Assembly: GCA_000328365.1 (NCBI GenBank)
Contig: KB298217.1
Span: 520,527 to 584,526 of the forward strand
DNA: 64,000 nucleotides
Direction of reading: 5' to 3'
Source: Capitella teleta
Taxonomy: Eukaryota; Annelida; Polychaeta; Capitellidae
Shown: in pieces, positions 38,801 to 49,965 of the stretch
Numbering within the stretch: the first letter of the stretch is position 1
Layout: every line of letters begins with the position of its first letter
Position numbers and translations under genes: made by a program
Notes under the pieces: generated by a model
Database searches by the model: none
Seen by the model: only the letters and a program-made list of their open reading frames with translations
What the model was told of the DNA's origin: nothing

Positions 38801-41800
38801 AGCTCTGACTGGGCACTCTCAATTCTATTATGAGGACGAGGTGTACTTTGCGTGCGATTTGGGCTTCAATATATCATCGACAGAGCCACTTCACTGCTCA
38901 GAGAATGGCGTATGGATCGGGGAGATTCCTTCCTGTGATCGTAAGCATAATTACCACATACCTTTACGAGGCACTGAACGATGTTTTTTTTTCAGCTGTC
39001 CAGTGTCTTCTTCCAAATGTCACAAACTTGAAATACCCTCCAACATTCAGTCCAGATACCGACATCTTTTTCAATGACACAGTCATAATGAATTGCTCAG
39101 AAGGCCGACCTGAACCAAAGATTTTTGAAAGAAAGTGCGTGTATGATTCAACAACTGAGACCTACAAGTTTGATTTGGATAATTCGCTCGAATGCCCCAG
39201 TGAGCATTTCATTTGCGAATTGTTCGTTATTTTACCCGGAAATTGATTTCAGTCATTTCTTGTGGAACACCTGTGATGGCAGCCGCAGTTTTCGATCCCG
39301 TAGTGCCCGAGACTGTGTATGGAACAACGTTCAACATAACATGTCCTTTTGGAAGCAGAGGATCGACAGGCAGCAGTGAAGGAAACTCGACAGTTGAGTG
39401 TGGGGCTGATGGTTACTGGACATTTGGTGACTTCCTTTGCAACGGTGAGCTTTGAAATTGCCATCTCACAGACATAGACATTTACCTGTTAAACTATCGT
39501 TTAAGACGCAACATGTGGAGACCCTGGAACTCCACCAGACGCAATTCAAATTGTTGAAGACGGATATGGCATTGGCAGTATCGTTTTCTTCAAGTGCACA
39601 CTAAGTGGTTATGGTCTGACTGACCCTTCCCCATTTGAGTGTATCATCGAAGAAGGGGACCCTCAATGGAATGCCACAGATTTACCATCGTGTGTCGGTT
39701 AGCAAATACGTCATTCAGGCCGCTGAGCATGAAATATGTAATGCATCATTTCAGATATCGAGCCTCCCACAGTCACTAGATGCCCAACGGAACAGGTGGT
39801 GACCAAAATATACGAAAAACCTGGTAAGTTACGATGGCATTACATGAGATTAGATCTTGGGGCACTGAGTGGAGACATGGTTTGGTCTAATGCTCATTAT
39901 TTTCAGTTTTTGATGAACCTGAATTCAAGGACAACGTCTATGTGAAAAACGTCACCGTGGACCCTGAGGGCTTCACGCTGGAATACATTGTCAGCAATGA
40001 CATCAATGTTACCTACACCGCATATGATTACAATGATAATCATGCTACTTGTGTGGTTCAGCTCGCCATCCAGGGTGAGAATGCTATGTTAACCTTGAAT
40101 AGAATCGCATTAAACCAATGTCTTGCAGATGTTATTCCCCCAGAAATCACCTGTCCGAATGCCACGGAGGTGTTCCTATCTTCGGCCGATGCTATTGAAT
40201 TACAGTACAATGCCACCTCAACGTCTGAAGACCTAGAAAGCATCTCATATGATCCTTCGCCATTCACTGTGGACGGTAGCAGCATTGGGAAAACCTTCGA
40301 AGTGACAGCTACAGCTAAAGATACGAGTGGCAACACAGCTTCTTGCACCTTTACGGTATCAGTGGCTGGTAAGTCATATCCACATACACTGTTCATAGTC
40401 ACAATGCCGGAATACTTCAGCGGATAAATGCCAAGACTGGGCACTGCCCACTCCTCAAAACGGGGTCAAAGATTGCACGAATCAAACTGACGGTTTCTCA
40501 TGTAAAATGACCTGTGAAGACGATTACTATTTCTATGACGATCCTCAGGAGAAGAACTACACTTGTCAGGCTGATAATTCTTGGAATCCAGAAGATCCAG
40601 TTCCAGAATGCGTCTGTAAGCTTGTTGATGAATCCTAATTATGTCTGTTTATTACGATGTATTGTTTAGATGGTGAACATGCAACGTATACATCGTCCCT
40701 CATCCTTACGTATGAATCGGCTGAAAATATACCGGATAGCTGTACTGAGACATACAAACAGGCTTTATTTAGTGGATATGACGCAGTGTTCCGAGACTCA
40801 ATAACCACACTTTGTGATGCCACTGTTGGGGTAAATGCAATAAATCTGGACCAAAGTTTATTTGAAGTCGCTGTGTCTGGTACCAATGTGGGTTTTGTTT
40901 GTAATCACATTCATTGCTTGATGGTGATTTCCCTCAGGTCAACGTATCCCTCTCGTTTACCCTTCTACCCACCACCGGAATAATCGATACGAAATATGGA
41001 GCTTGCAACACTCTAATTTACACAATCATTTCTGCTGCTGGAGACCAACTCGACAATGTTCGAGAGGTTCCCGCTGACGGGACTTGCCCAAAAATTGAAC
41101 TGCCGGCTGTCCCTCAGTCATATGATTTGCCTTCAGAATTTGTATGCGAAGATTCACAAAAGCCGTACGGAGAAACCGACAATCATGTTTGCTGTAAGCG
41201 CGAAAATATTGGTGCTGTATCAAATACTAACATTTTTTTTACACTCACAGTGCCGTGCCCACCAGGAACGTTTGTCAACAATAATGAATGCTCTAAATGC
41301 CCAATTGGTGAATACACGACAACGGCTGGTGCTGCTAAATGCATAGTGTGCAATCCTGGTTCGACAACTATTGCCGAAGGATCAAGTCGAGTCGATGATT
41401 GCATAGGTATTTATGAGCGCGAAATCTTGAGAATGGTATACATATTTTTAATTCAGAAACATGTGCGAGCAGAAACATGTTTGGAGAAGTCACTCTCTGC
41501 GAGCCTTGCCCCAAAGACACCTATTTTAACTCGTCGACTGGTCAGTGTGACAATTGTCCTGAATCAACTAGCACTATTGTGGGCGGAGCAGTCAGTGTGG
41601 ATGAATGTTTTGGTTAGTTAAATCGCGAAATTCAAACGAAATTGTGCATAATATTGTTATTTCTTTTAACTTCAGATGAGTGTGCGCCGGGTACCTTCTC
41701 ACCGACCGGTTACATCGACACCGGACCATGTGTTGAGTGTCCGTTAAATTTCTACCAGGCATTGCCAGGTCAGATCACATGTGATGAGTGCTCCAGTGAA

Positions 41801-44800
41801 GAGGTGACCTCATTCAATGGTTCTGATACTGAAAGTGCCTGCGTTGGTAACTATTGACTAATATTCATTATGTACGCAAATAAACTAATGTATCATAATT
41901 ATAGTCTCAGATGCGTGCACTAGCAAGAATTGTGATTCCACCGGAACTTCAGAATGCAAGGTCGTGAATCATTTGGCCTTCTGTGTCTGCAACGAAGGTT
42001 GACATGGTCTTTATGATATGCCATGATGTTAAAAAGATCATTTCACAGGATCCACTGGGGATACCTGCCATATAACTGGCTTCTGTGAATCTAATCCATG
42101 CCGCAATGGTGCGATCTGTGAATCAACTACGGCAGGCTTCACGTGTGATTGCAATATCAACAACGAAAGTATGTTATAGTGCAGCTGCAATTACGTTTAA
42201 TATTGTGTCTATTTTATTATGCAGTGTTCAGTGGAGATCTCTGTGAGACTTGGCCTAATCAGTGCAATGGAAGCGCTGGCAACCCTTGCCAGCACGAAAG
42301 TGATTGTCAGTCCAGTCCAGGAGACTTCAAATGTTTCTGCACTGAACTGTACTCAGGACCAACGTGAGTCACAACAACAAAAAACTATTGGATATTCAAA
42401 ATACCGTTCATAATTCCCAGTTGTAATGAGACAAAAGATGTATGTGACCCTAATCCATGTGAAAATAACGGAACATGCGACAGCAGCGACATTGTTCGCT
42501 ACAAATGTGTTTGCCCGGATGGATACATGGGTCCCAATTGTGAAACCGCCATAGGTGAGTACTATGGTGCAATATTTTGCTTGTTATAATAACCCTCCTC
42601 ATTCAGATTATTGTGAATCCAATCCTTGCCTCAATAGCGGCGTTTGTTCCTCTTCATCTGCTGGTTTCACTTGTGCTTGTGCTAATGGAACATCTGGCGA
42701 ACAGTGCGAGACTTTAACTGATGTCTGTGAAGGGTAGGATCAGAGTACTGTCCTAGAAAATCATGCAGTTATCAATTATAACCCAAATGTAGAAGCCCAT
42801 GTCAAGAGTCGGGTAAATGCTATTCGGATTTCCGCACAACCTCCGCTCTTTGTTTGTGTTATGTCGGATACGAAGAACAAACCGGCATTGATAAATCAAC
42901 AACGTGGTATGCAGATGTACCAGGTGGGTCAATATGATTTGCACAGACCTAGAAAGTAACCTTTACGATCGCTTAGACATGACAGTAGCCCCGTGTGACG
43001 AAATTCTCGAATGCAGCACTGATCCATGTCAGAACGGGGGCACCTGTGACGAGACAGGCGGCTCATATTCTTGTGAGTGTTTACCGGGTTATGGTGGCAA
43101 GGATTGCCAGTACAACACCGTGTGCGATGCCAATCCTTGCCATTTTGGAAGCTGTGAAGCTGGAAATGGCACATACACATGCAACTGCGATGCTGGATAC
43201 ACAGGTATGAAGACTCTATTCTATTAGCCACAATTTAACCAAGTATTTTACAGGAACTGATTGTGATGAAGAAATCAATGAGTGCGACCCAGACCCATGT
43301 AATGCAACTGGAAGTGCCAGCTGTGAGAATTTGATAGCAGCGTATGAATGTGTCTGCAACACAGGATACACTGGCGTGAACTGCTCGGTAAGAACATCAT
43401 GCTCATTGACATATATCAAACCGCTTGAATGCAAATGTTCACGCAGGAAAGTGTCGATGATTGCATTGGCTCACCATGCCTGCATGGCGGAACCTGCGTT
43501 GATGGTGACCAGACCTTCACATGTGAGTGCGTTGAAGGCTGGGAAGGAGCAACGTGTGACGAGATTACTGACAACTGCGTGGATAATCCTTGTGCCAACG
43601 GCGCACAGTGTCTCAATCTCTTCAACGACTTCATCTGCCAGTAAGATTTTCTTTGTCAGTCCTGCAGAGATTCGTACAATGGCGTTTCCAGGTGTGATGA
43701 GAATCATTATGGCGATAACTGTAGCAATACAATCCAGCCTTGTGACGACCTCCAGCCTTGCATTGATCCTAATAGCACTTGCAGTGTTGGTTCAGATGGC
43801 ATGGCTATTTGTGATTGCAGTTACAGTAAGTTATAAAGTATAGACCTATATCAATTGTTGCTCCAAATCTTGCTGCAGATTTCATGGAAGTTGGCTGCCA
43901 CATTGCTCGAGATTATTGTAAAGACCCGACGGTGTGTGGCTCCAGGGGCGAGTGTATTGCTGAACCGGACAGCTTTACGTGTGACTGCGCGTCAGGTAAC
44001 ACATTTAATGCCCACAATAACGGTTCATATATCGTGTGATTGTAATAATAGATTTTAGCGGCGATGTTTGCGAAAATAGTGTTAATGATTGCAATGGAGT
44101 CACGTGTGGCGGTGATGGCAAGTGCATTGATGGTAATAGTCAATACTTCTGCCAATGCCCAACTGGGAAAACTGGTGCTGAGTGTGAACGAGGTATGCAG
44201 CACTGAGTTATGCAATGTGCACTTCTAAGCTTGCATTCACAGATATAAATCCGGATTTTGATGTGGAATGCACATCTACGGACTCCAGGAAGCCAATGCT
44301 GTACCCATTCTCATTCGAGTCATCCTCTGCTTTCACAGTCGGAATGTGGGTCCGAAGTAAAGAAGATGGAGGCCAGGGGGCGTTCTTCAACCTCTACAGC
44401 TCCTCGTATGGCATCCAAACTCATTGGATAATTTATATACTTTTGTCTTTTTCAGCGACCAATACAATGACCAAACTTTTACTCAGATCCTCAGCCTGAA
44501 GCTGCAAAGTTTCACATCTGAAATACTGGGAAAGACTGATGAGGAATGGCCTACAGCACAGAAGATCGACAATAGACAATGGAACTACGTCACCGTTACG
44601 TTTAATTCGACTACTGAGCTTGCAACTGTGTATATCAACGGCGTTACGGCAACCTCAGCGGAATATCCGTATGCACCGCAGGAGTTCCAATAGTATGATA
44701 TTAGAAAGAGCAAATCAATATTACGTGGCATAATATTCATTTCCAGCGGTTGGATCAGCCTGGGTGCTGAAGTTGACAACGACATCGGGCATCATGCCAA

Positions 44801-47800
44801 GCCAGGCACTGGCTTCCTTGGCGCTGTCAGTCGCGTCAATGTGTGGAATCGAGCATTACAATCAAGTGAAATTATCGGAATTGGAAATGCACAAGGAGCA
44901 CCCCTGGATGAACAATTCAAACAAGGATTAATTGTCGACTGGGATAACTATGGTCCGGATGCTGGTTGTCAGGTCGTGGCCCCCAGCACTGTCGCTGAAG
45001 ATCAACAAGATGAACCAGGTCGGATTATTGAAATCTCAAAAGAGGTTGATCGATTTATATGTATTTTTCATTCTGTTTAGATCCAAATGGACCCAGCATC
45101 ACCTGCCCTGACCCATATGAAATTGTGGATAGCAAAAGAGTAGTTGCCGCAGAGTGGGATGAGCCAATAATTGAAGGATCTGATGAGAAAGCCATCGCAA
45201 CATACGAGAGAGGTCCTTATCCGCCCAGCCGTATTATTATGAACGCCGTGGTAATGAAATAAATGTACGTTTGCAGGGAGCGTGTTCAATTGGGGAGTGT
45301 ATAGAAACACGTACGCTGTGTACGACGAGAATGGCAACGGAGCCATGTGTAATTTCTACGTCGTCATTAGAAGTACGTTTTGTGAATCACGAAAGAAAGG
45401 TTTAATGCATTTAGTCATATTTTCACAGAGGAAGATTGTCTTGAACCCGATAAACCCGCTGACGCGACTTTTGATTGTGAATCCGAATCGTGGACTTCTA
45501 GAACATGTAGCCTCGAGTGTGATGGCACCCAAGAACCGTCCGTGCCATCGCCGGACTTCTTCACTTGTGGCCCCGAGGGGTCGTTCAACGTTTGGCAGGA
45601 GGATAACATGTGGCTAGACTTTGCCCCGCCAGCTTGTGGGCGTAAGAAATGTTATGATTTTGTAAAATCCTTTTTACGCAAACTATTCTTTTGCAGAATT
45701 TAAAGTATGCCGGCAAAACGTTAATTTGACATTGCACTACCCTGACATACCCGGCACAGATTCCATGATTGAAACTACTTTCTCAAATAACATAGAGAAG
45801 CTAATTACTGCTTTGGATAATGTATGGGGAGACAATGAAATTGCGAATGCCAAGGGTGGATTCTGCGACCAAGTAACATGCTCAACATCAGATTTTAGTT
45901 TCTCTGTTGACACCAACGGGGGTGGCTCAGATTTGAGTGTTACATTCATCAACTTACAGTGAGTTGATGCATCGCGTCATCTTTGGAATATTCACTATAT
46001 ATTTTGAATGCATCGTATAGGAACATCTTGTACCAGTATGATACAGGTACTACGTCCATCACTAAGCTGTCGCCAAAAGAGATCTTACAAAAGGAGATAT
46101 TGGATAACAGCGCTTTCGACTATTCCGTGAGTCTGCTATGATAATTCCAGAAAATCGTATTATAACCAAATAAATCACAGAATGCTGGACCATATGAGTA
46201 TGATATATTCCCGCCAGCCACCCCAGATGTAAATTCAATGGCATTTGATTCTGAATGCACATGTTCCGAGGGTTCAGCTTTAATCGGAGACAATTGCGGT
46301 AAGAGAACGTCAATTGGAATGTTCCATGTCAACCTGAATGTTTAAATGCAGTTGAGTGTTCTCCGGGGACATTCTATGACATTGATTCGCAGACCTGTAT
46401 TAGATGCCCCATCGGAGAATACCAGGATGCCAGCGCAGAAACCTCATGTAAAGTTTGTCCAAATAATTCCACGACTGAACTTGAAGCTTCAACTAGCAAC
46501 GAGGAGTGTTACAGTGAGTTGAAAGCACATCTTTATTGATCAGAATTGTATCTATGTTAACTATTTATCTTTCAGCTAATTGCAGTGTAGGACAATACAA
46601 CTTCAAGGCGAACGACACGTGCCTTGACTGTCCACGCGGATTCTACCAGGATGAGCCAGGCCAGTTTCAATGTAAGCCTTGTAATGCTAACTCAGATACG
46701 GACGACGTGGGCAGCCCGTCGGAGTCTTACTGCATTGGTTTGTGCTGGGTTATGCTATTTGAATGAATAAATTCATCCAATTGCAACAGAGCTCTGCCCC
46801 AGTGGTACTGAGCCATCTGGAACGAGTTGCGTCGGCTGCGAGAAGGGCTTCTATCGCACTATCATCTTGCAAGAGAAGTGTGAAGCTTGCAATGCATCAC
46901 TGACGACAGAAGGAGTTAACACCACCACAGTACTAGGCTGTGATCGACGTATGCCAACATTTGCCTGTAGTATTATTGTAATAATTGAACACTGTATTTT
47001 TCCCCCAGCCAAATGTGATCCCGGCTATAAACAAGATTTGGATAACCTGACCTGCGTCGAATGTCCCATTGGGGAATATCAAGAGTACGAGGACAGGGCT
47101 GAATGCGATCCCTGCCCCCCCTACTACACAACCCTTAACACCGCCACCGCCAATGCAACTCAGTGTGTCTGTAAGTATGGCCCATCCTGAGATTTCGGTG
47201 TACTATGGCTGCCTTACAGTCGCTTGCGGTTTGGGCGAAGAAGATGCAATGACCAACGGTACCTGCCTGCCTTGCCAGGTGGGCTTCTACAAAAACAACA
47301 CTGACGTAGGTGCCGTGTGTGTGCCGTGTGATGACCCAAACACAGTCACAGAAGGCGTCGGTTCTATTTCCAATGACAACTGCACCGTCCGTGAGTAGTT
47401 CAATGTCCCACATCAACTTGTCTGCATGAATTTTTTTGCTGCAAGTCGTCTGCGTTGCTGGTAACTTCTTGAATGGATCCGATTGCACACCTTGCCCTGT
47501 TGGCTATTACCAGCCGCTATCTGAGCAGTCAGAGTGCCTGGAATGCCCGACGGACCTCACTACTCTCGATGAGGGATCCACGAATATCACGGACTGTCTG
47601 AGTAAGTGCAAAAACTGATTGATCATATAATAATTATGCAACACAGTAATTCACATAATAAAATATTTTCGTGATCTTAGCTCTGAGACATGTATTATTA
47701 ATGGCATTTCCTGCTTTCATAGAGACCTGTCCGCCCGGACAAGAAGACGTTTCCGGGGTTTGCACAGATTGTGAAATTGGATATTACAAGGACGAGCAGG

Positions 47801-49056
47801 GAATTCAAGCATGCGATTTGTGCCCAGTCGATTTCATCACAGCCGACGTTGGCTCTGTGAATGAGAGCACCGACTGCATTGTCCGTGAGTTAGAGCTTTA
47901 TTTGTAAAACAAAAACCGTGTGACTGATTGTCTAATTAAATATTATTAACTTTGTGAGGCAAATATGAACCGAATTCGTTCTCTCCTTCAGCCAATTGCA
48001 GCGCTGGTAGTTACAAGAATGGCTCGGGCTGCTCCCCTTGCCCTGTAGGAAAATACCAAGACCAGAAATGGCAGGATGAATGCAAAGCTTGTCCGGATGG
48101 GGGAAGCACAACCGAGGAGGGGTCCGACTCTGTCAACGACTGCAGTGAGTACTTGTATATCCAGTAATAAAATAAAAAATAAAAAATAAAAAACATCAGT
48201 ACATTATTTCTTCAAAAATTCTTCAGATAAGCGCAAATTTGAATCCTGGCTATCTTTACTCCAGATCCATGCGGTCTTACTGGCGATGACGTCTATTGCA
48301 AGAACAACGGTACTTGTATTCCTGACGGAGAAGGCGGCGCCTCGTGTGACTGCGTAGGTCGCTACTCAGGGGATAGATGCACAGGTGAGTGATAACACAG
48401 TAGATCACCCGCCAAACCCTAACTATGACCATCTCCAGACACTGGAGACATCGTACCGTACATCATTGGTGGGACAATCGGTGGTATAATCGGCTTGATT
48501 CTTCTTGGACTCACTTGCATGTACTGCGGAACCCGATTCTTGTAAGGCATTTAAACAGCAGCGTAGAATGAATGTCACACCTATGTCTGTCCATAACAGT
48601 AGTCCTCCGAAGATGCTCCCACCAGCCAGGCTCATAAACCCGATGTACGAGCCATTGCCACACATGAAGCCATTCCAGAGGTTTTCCAACCCAGTCGATA
48701 GCACCATCTCCAGAAGCGTGTATGACCCATCACCAAGTGACCTCGGCTACTCTGGTCAACCAAACAAGCGATATCTACTTTACGAAGATTACGACCCAGG
48801 TATATTCATCATCGATATTTGCTTTTCATTTTCACTAATAAATATCTCTTTTTTTTTTCTCCTTCCTCAGATAATTCCGGGTAAGGAGTCATTCTCTACT
48901 ATACAATGGTAATTAATATTGTGTGTCTCATTTCTTTCCAGTGGTTTGGAGAACATTGAACTTGGAAGACGATCGGACAGGGTCAGGAACGAAGCGTCCA
49001 ATGGCAGAAGTAACAAGGCTTACGAGGAGAAATCCTCTTCAATTTACTTCTCGTAA
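31920..49056 (+). CDS. giant polydom-like transmembrane receptor (about 64 exons)
   Basis: About 3,425 codons. Order: signal peptide, C-type lectin, LDLa, CUB x3, sushi x4, EGF-Ca x2, sushi x4, HYR x2, sushi-like, unassigned module, ephrin-receptor-like x3, EGF x14, LamG/pentraxin-like, HYR, sushi-like, second module, ephrin-receptor-like x8, EGF, transmembrane helix, tyrosine-rich tail. Exons follow domains, and nearly all joins are phase 1. After exon 5 the introns are mostly 45-65 nt. The run sushi, HYR pair, sushi, ephrin-like, EGF, pentraxin/LamG recalls SVEP1/polydom, a secreted matrix protein; the lectin/CUB front and the membrane anchor do not. I chose the ATG at 31920 (GCCATGG); an in-frame ATG at 31899 would add seven residues. 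Exon lengths sum to 10,276, which is 3n+1: the helix and the tail lie in different frames. Likely role: adhesion or recognition at the cell surface (inference). Confidence 0.9.
33638..33886 (+). repeat. interspersed repeat copy with 10-bp target duplication
   Basis: It lies in intron 1 of the large receptor gene. ATGCCATTCA is found directly before (33628-33637) and after (33887-33896), indicating an insertion of about 249 bp. The body matches the copy at 52.8-53.05 kb over its whole length, from GATTGTGAATTA through CTGCCCAACTGCGTAACAAG, GGTCCCGGGCCTTCT and GGCGCCCGTATCATCC to GTAAAACCC. It has no A-rich tail, no clear tRNA-like A and B boxes and no terminal inverted repeat. The class is unknown; a SINE-like or other short element fits the size and target duplication. 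Confidence 0.8.
35889..37298 (+). other. receptor exons 6-12: LDLa and three CUB domains
   Basis: Exons 35889-35984 (LDLa: [27 protein letters not shown] with acidic calcium ligands), 36049-36167, 36220-36427, 36478-36626, 36685-36889, 36941-37116, 37166-37298. CUB1 is exons 7-8 ([32 protein letters not shown]). CUB2 is exons 9-10 ([26 protein letters not shown]) and lacks the usual first cysteine pair. CUB3 is exons 11-12 ([31 protein letters not shown]). The intron between exons 8 and 9 is only 50 nt. Confidence 0.85.
37359..38255 (+). other. receptor exons 13-16: sushi (CCP) domains 1-4
   Basis: One exon per domain: 37359-37553, 37609-37791, 37844-38026, 38085-38255. Each shows the four-cysteine pattern with the GY core and the terminal W-x-P-x-C, for example [11 protein letters not shown] and [10 protein letters not shown] in the second. 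All four are phase-1 symmetric, so they could have spread by exon duplication. Confidence 0.9.
38312..38692 (+). other. receptor exons 17-18: two calcium-binding EGF domains
   Basis: 38312-38437 begins [20 protein letters not shown] and 38501-38692 begins [12 protein letters not shown]. Both have the D-x-(D/N)-E-C start and the NTDGSYxC core of calcium-binding EGF. The second carries a long C-terminal extension before its last cysteine. Confidence 0.9.
38755..39697 (+). other. receptor exons 19-22: sushi domains 5-8
   Basis: Exons 38755-38940, 38996-39199, 39253-39444, 39506-39697. Each carries one domain: [13 protein letters not shown] and [45 protein letters not shown]. Domain 6 is atypical, with a long second half and no clear W before the last cysteine. 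All are phase 1. Confidence 0.85.
39755..40615 (+). other. receptor exons 23-26: HYR pair and a sushi-like domain
   Basis: Exons 39755-39823 and 39907-40074 form HYR1 ([10 protein letters not shown] ... [19 protein letters not shown]). Exon 40129-40368 is HYR2 ([15 protein letters not shown] ... [19 protein letters not shown]). Exon 40421-40615 is sushi-like ([31 protein letters not shown]). HYR domains are immunoglobulin-like adhesion modules named from hyalin. Confidence 0.85.
40670..41193 (+). other. receptor exons 27-28: unassigned module A
   Basis: Exons 40670-40887 and 40938-41193 encode about 158 residues with few cysteines ([67 protein letters not shown]). It is predicted to be beta-rich. 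It links the HYR/sushi block to the ephrin-like repeats; a counterpart in the same position precedes the second ephrin-like block (exons 50-52). I know no named domain for it. Confidence 0.75.
41251..41846 (+). other. receptor exons 29-31: ephrin-receptor-like (GCC2/GCC3) repeats 1-3
   Basis: Exons 41251-41406, 41457-41612, 41676-41846, one repeat each. The pattern is CPPGTF...[18 protein letters not shown] then a C near the exon end. The second repeat is degenerate at its start ([20 protein letters not shown]). Confidence 0.9.
41905..44192 (+). other. receptor exons 32-43: fourteen EGF domains
   Basis: Exons 41905-41997, 42049-42168, 42225-42363, 42421-42554, 42607-42733, 42793-42923, 42986-43204, 43254-43387, 43447-43640, 43692-43825, 43879-43995, 44052-44192. 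Each domain has six cysteines, for example [19 protein letters not shown] and [19 protein letters not shown]. Intron phases vary here (0, 1 and 2) and introns often split a domain, unlike the rest of the gene. The sixth domain ([11 protein letters not shown] ... YVGYEEQTG) appears to lack its last cysteine or to be merged with a spacer. Confidence 0.85.
44243..45018 (+). other. receptor exons 44-46: LamG/pentraxin-like domain
   Basis: Exons 44243-44405, 44456-44692, 44747-45018. The features are those of the concanavalin-like fold: [65 protein letters not shown]. Human SVEP1 carries a pentraxin domain after its EGF array, in the corresponding place. Confidence 0.85.
45081..46298 (+). other. 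receptor exons 47-52: HYR3, sushi-like domain and unassigned module B
   Basis: HYR3: 45081-45230 and 45277-45372 ([16 protein letters not shown] ... [19 protein letters not shown]). Sushi-like: 45429-45641. Module B: 45697-45958, 46021-46126, 46181-46298, about 162 residues, ending in an EGF-like [14 protein letters not shown]. The order HYR, sushi-like, cysteine-poor module, ephrin-like repeats is the same as in exons 23-31. Confidence 0.8.
46352..48144 (+). other. receptor exons 53-60: ephrin-receptor-like repeats, second block (eight)
   Basis: One phase-1 exon per repeat: 46352-46513, 46576-46737, 46790-46948, 47009-47170, 47220-47390, 47446-47601, 47723-47884, 47992-48144. All are 153-171 nt. 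Each has C..G......C..C..G.Y, a second C..C pair and a terminal cysteine, for example [18 protein letters not shown] and [15 protein letters not shown]. Near-equal exon sizes and identical phase point to serial exon duplication. Confidence 0.9.
48265..49056 (+). other. receptor exons 61-64: last EGF, transmembrane helix, cytoplasmic tail
   Basis: EGF: 48265-48384. Exon 62 (48439-48799) encodes the membrane segment [20 protein letters not shown] and then, in the next frame, the tail. Exon 63 is only 10 nt (48871-48880). Exon 64 is 48942-49056 and ends ...[12 protein letters not shown]. Read straight, the helix frame stops at a TAA 48541-48543, nine residues after the helix, while the tail frame is open from 48505 through both downstream exons. 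One base too many (or two too few) lies around 48505-48541, by sequencing error or real mutation. The tail carries [21 protein letters not shown] and AYEEK, candidate phosphotyrosine sites. Confidence 0.8.
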
Positions 49057-49500
49057 ACTCACACTGTGTACAATACTTAATAACCTATCAAAACAGGATA
49101 TCTGATTTGTGAGTCTGTGTACCATATTTAAAATATTGTATCAGCCCTTAACTGATATGAATCAGCGGAGCCCTTCTGTACTCTAATAGCCAGGATATAA
49201 CCCAATGGATATAACCTCATGTAATTATATTGGTTGACGAATGCAACCAAAAAAACATATTATAATCCTGACAGCTTTGCAACACACTCCCTCAGAATGA
49301 TAAATTATGGGTGTGCGTTTATTTCAATTCAATAACTAAGTGATGTATTGTGCCATAACTTATCTTACTACCAGTTGTGTGAAAGATCAATTTGATTCTA
49401 ACCTGGGTGATAATGTAGGAGGGATTCAGGCGTACCCCCTTTGTTGTTTGCTATTATTCGTGGGATTTTGAAATAAATAAACACGTTCCTTTGTTGGATT
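49057..49500 (+). other. 3' untranslated region of the large receptor
   Basis: No coding signal. It ends with overlapping AATAAA hexamers at 49472-49481 followed by a T/G-rich stretch (TTCCTTTGTTGG), the usual arrangement of a polyadenylation site. The extent is inferred. Confidence 0.55.
49472..49481 (+). terminator. polyadenylation signals of the large receptor
   Basis: AATAAATAAA, two overlapping copies of the canonical hexamer about 420 bases after the stop codon. Confidence 0.6.
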
Positions 49501-49934
49501 ACTAACTTATATATGAAAGTTTGTTTATTTATTCACCTGGGAAGAAAGTATCGTTCGCAGCATGAGCGGAGGACACAATTGAAGGGAAAAAAAAAGTAAA
49601 ATGAGAAGGGAATAATTAGCCATGAAAGAAATATTTAAATGTCGAGAGGAATACTGCCTCTCAATACACATCGCTTCGCCTGGCATCTTTTATCATCATA
49701 ATTATATGCACTATATAACAATAATTATGATCACTAAAATTTTAACTTTGGGGATTTTGAGTTCGATGCTGAATTTAAGAGCGAGATAGTTTTTGTAGTG
49801 ATTTGAGGCCTAAGTGGTTCGGGACCGAAGTGACCAGTGATACACCAGCCAACACATTTCATAATTTCTTAGCCACAATCTCACATATCTGGCCAATCAG
49901 TCATGTTATCCTCGCTGATATCGGCTGATTTTTT

Positions 49935-49965
<31 letters not shown>

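Noticed and set aside
48456-48564. Regular intron removing the transmembrane helix
   Set aside because: It would restore frame, but it has a weak donor and poor pyrimidine tract, and it would delete a well-formed helix; kept only as an alternative in the frame-offset finding.
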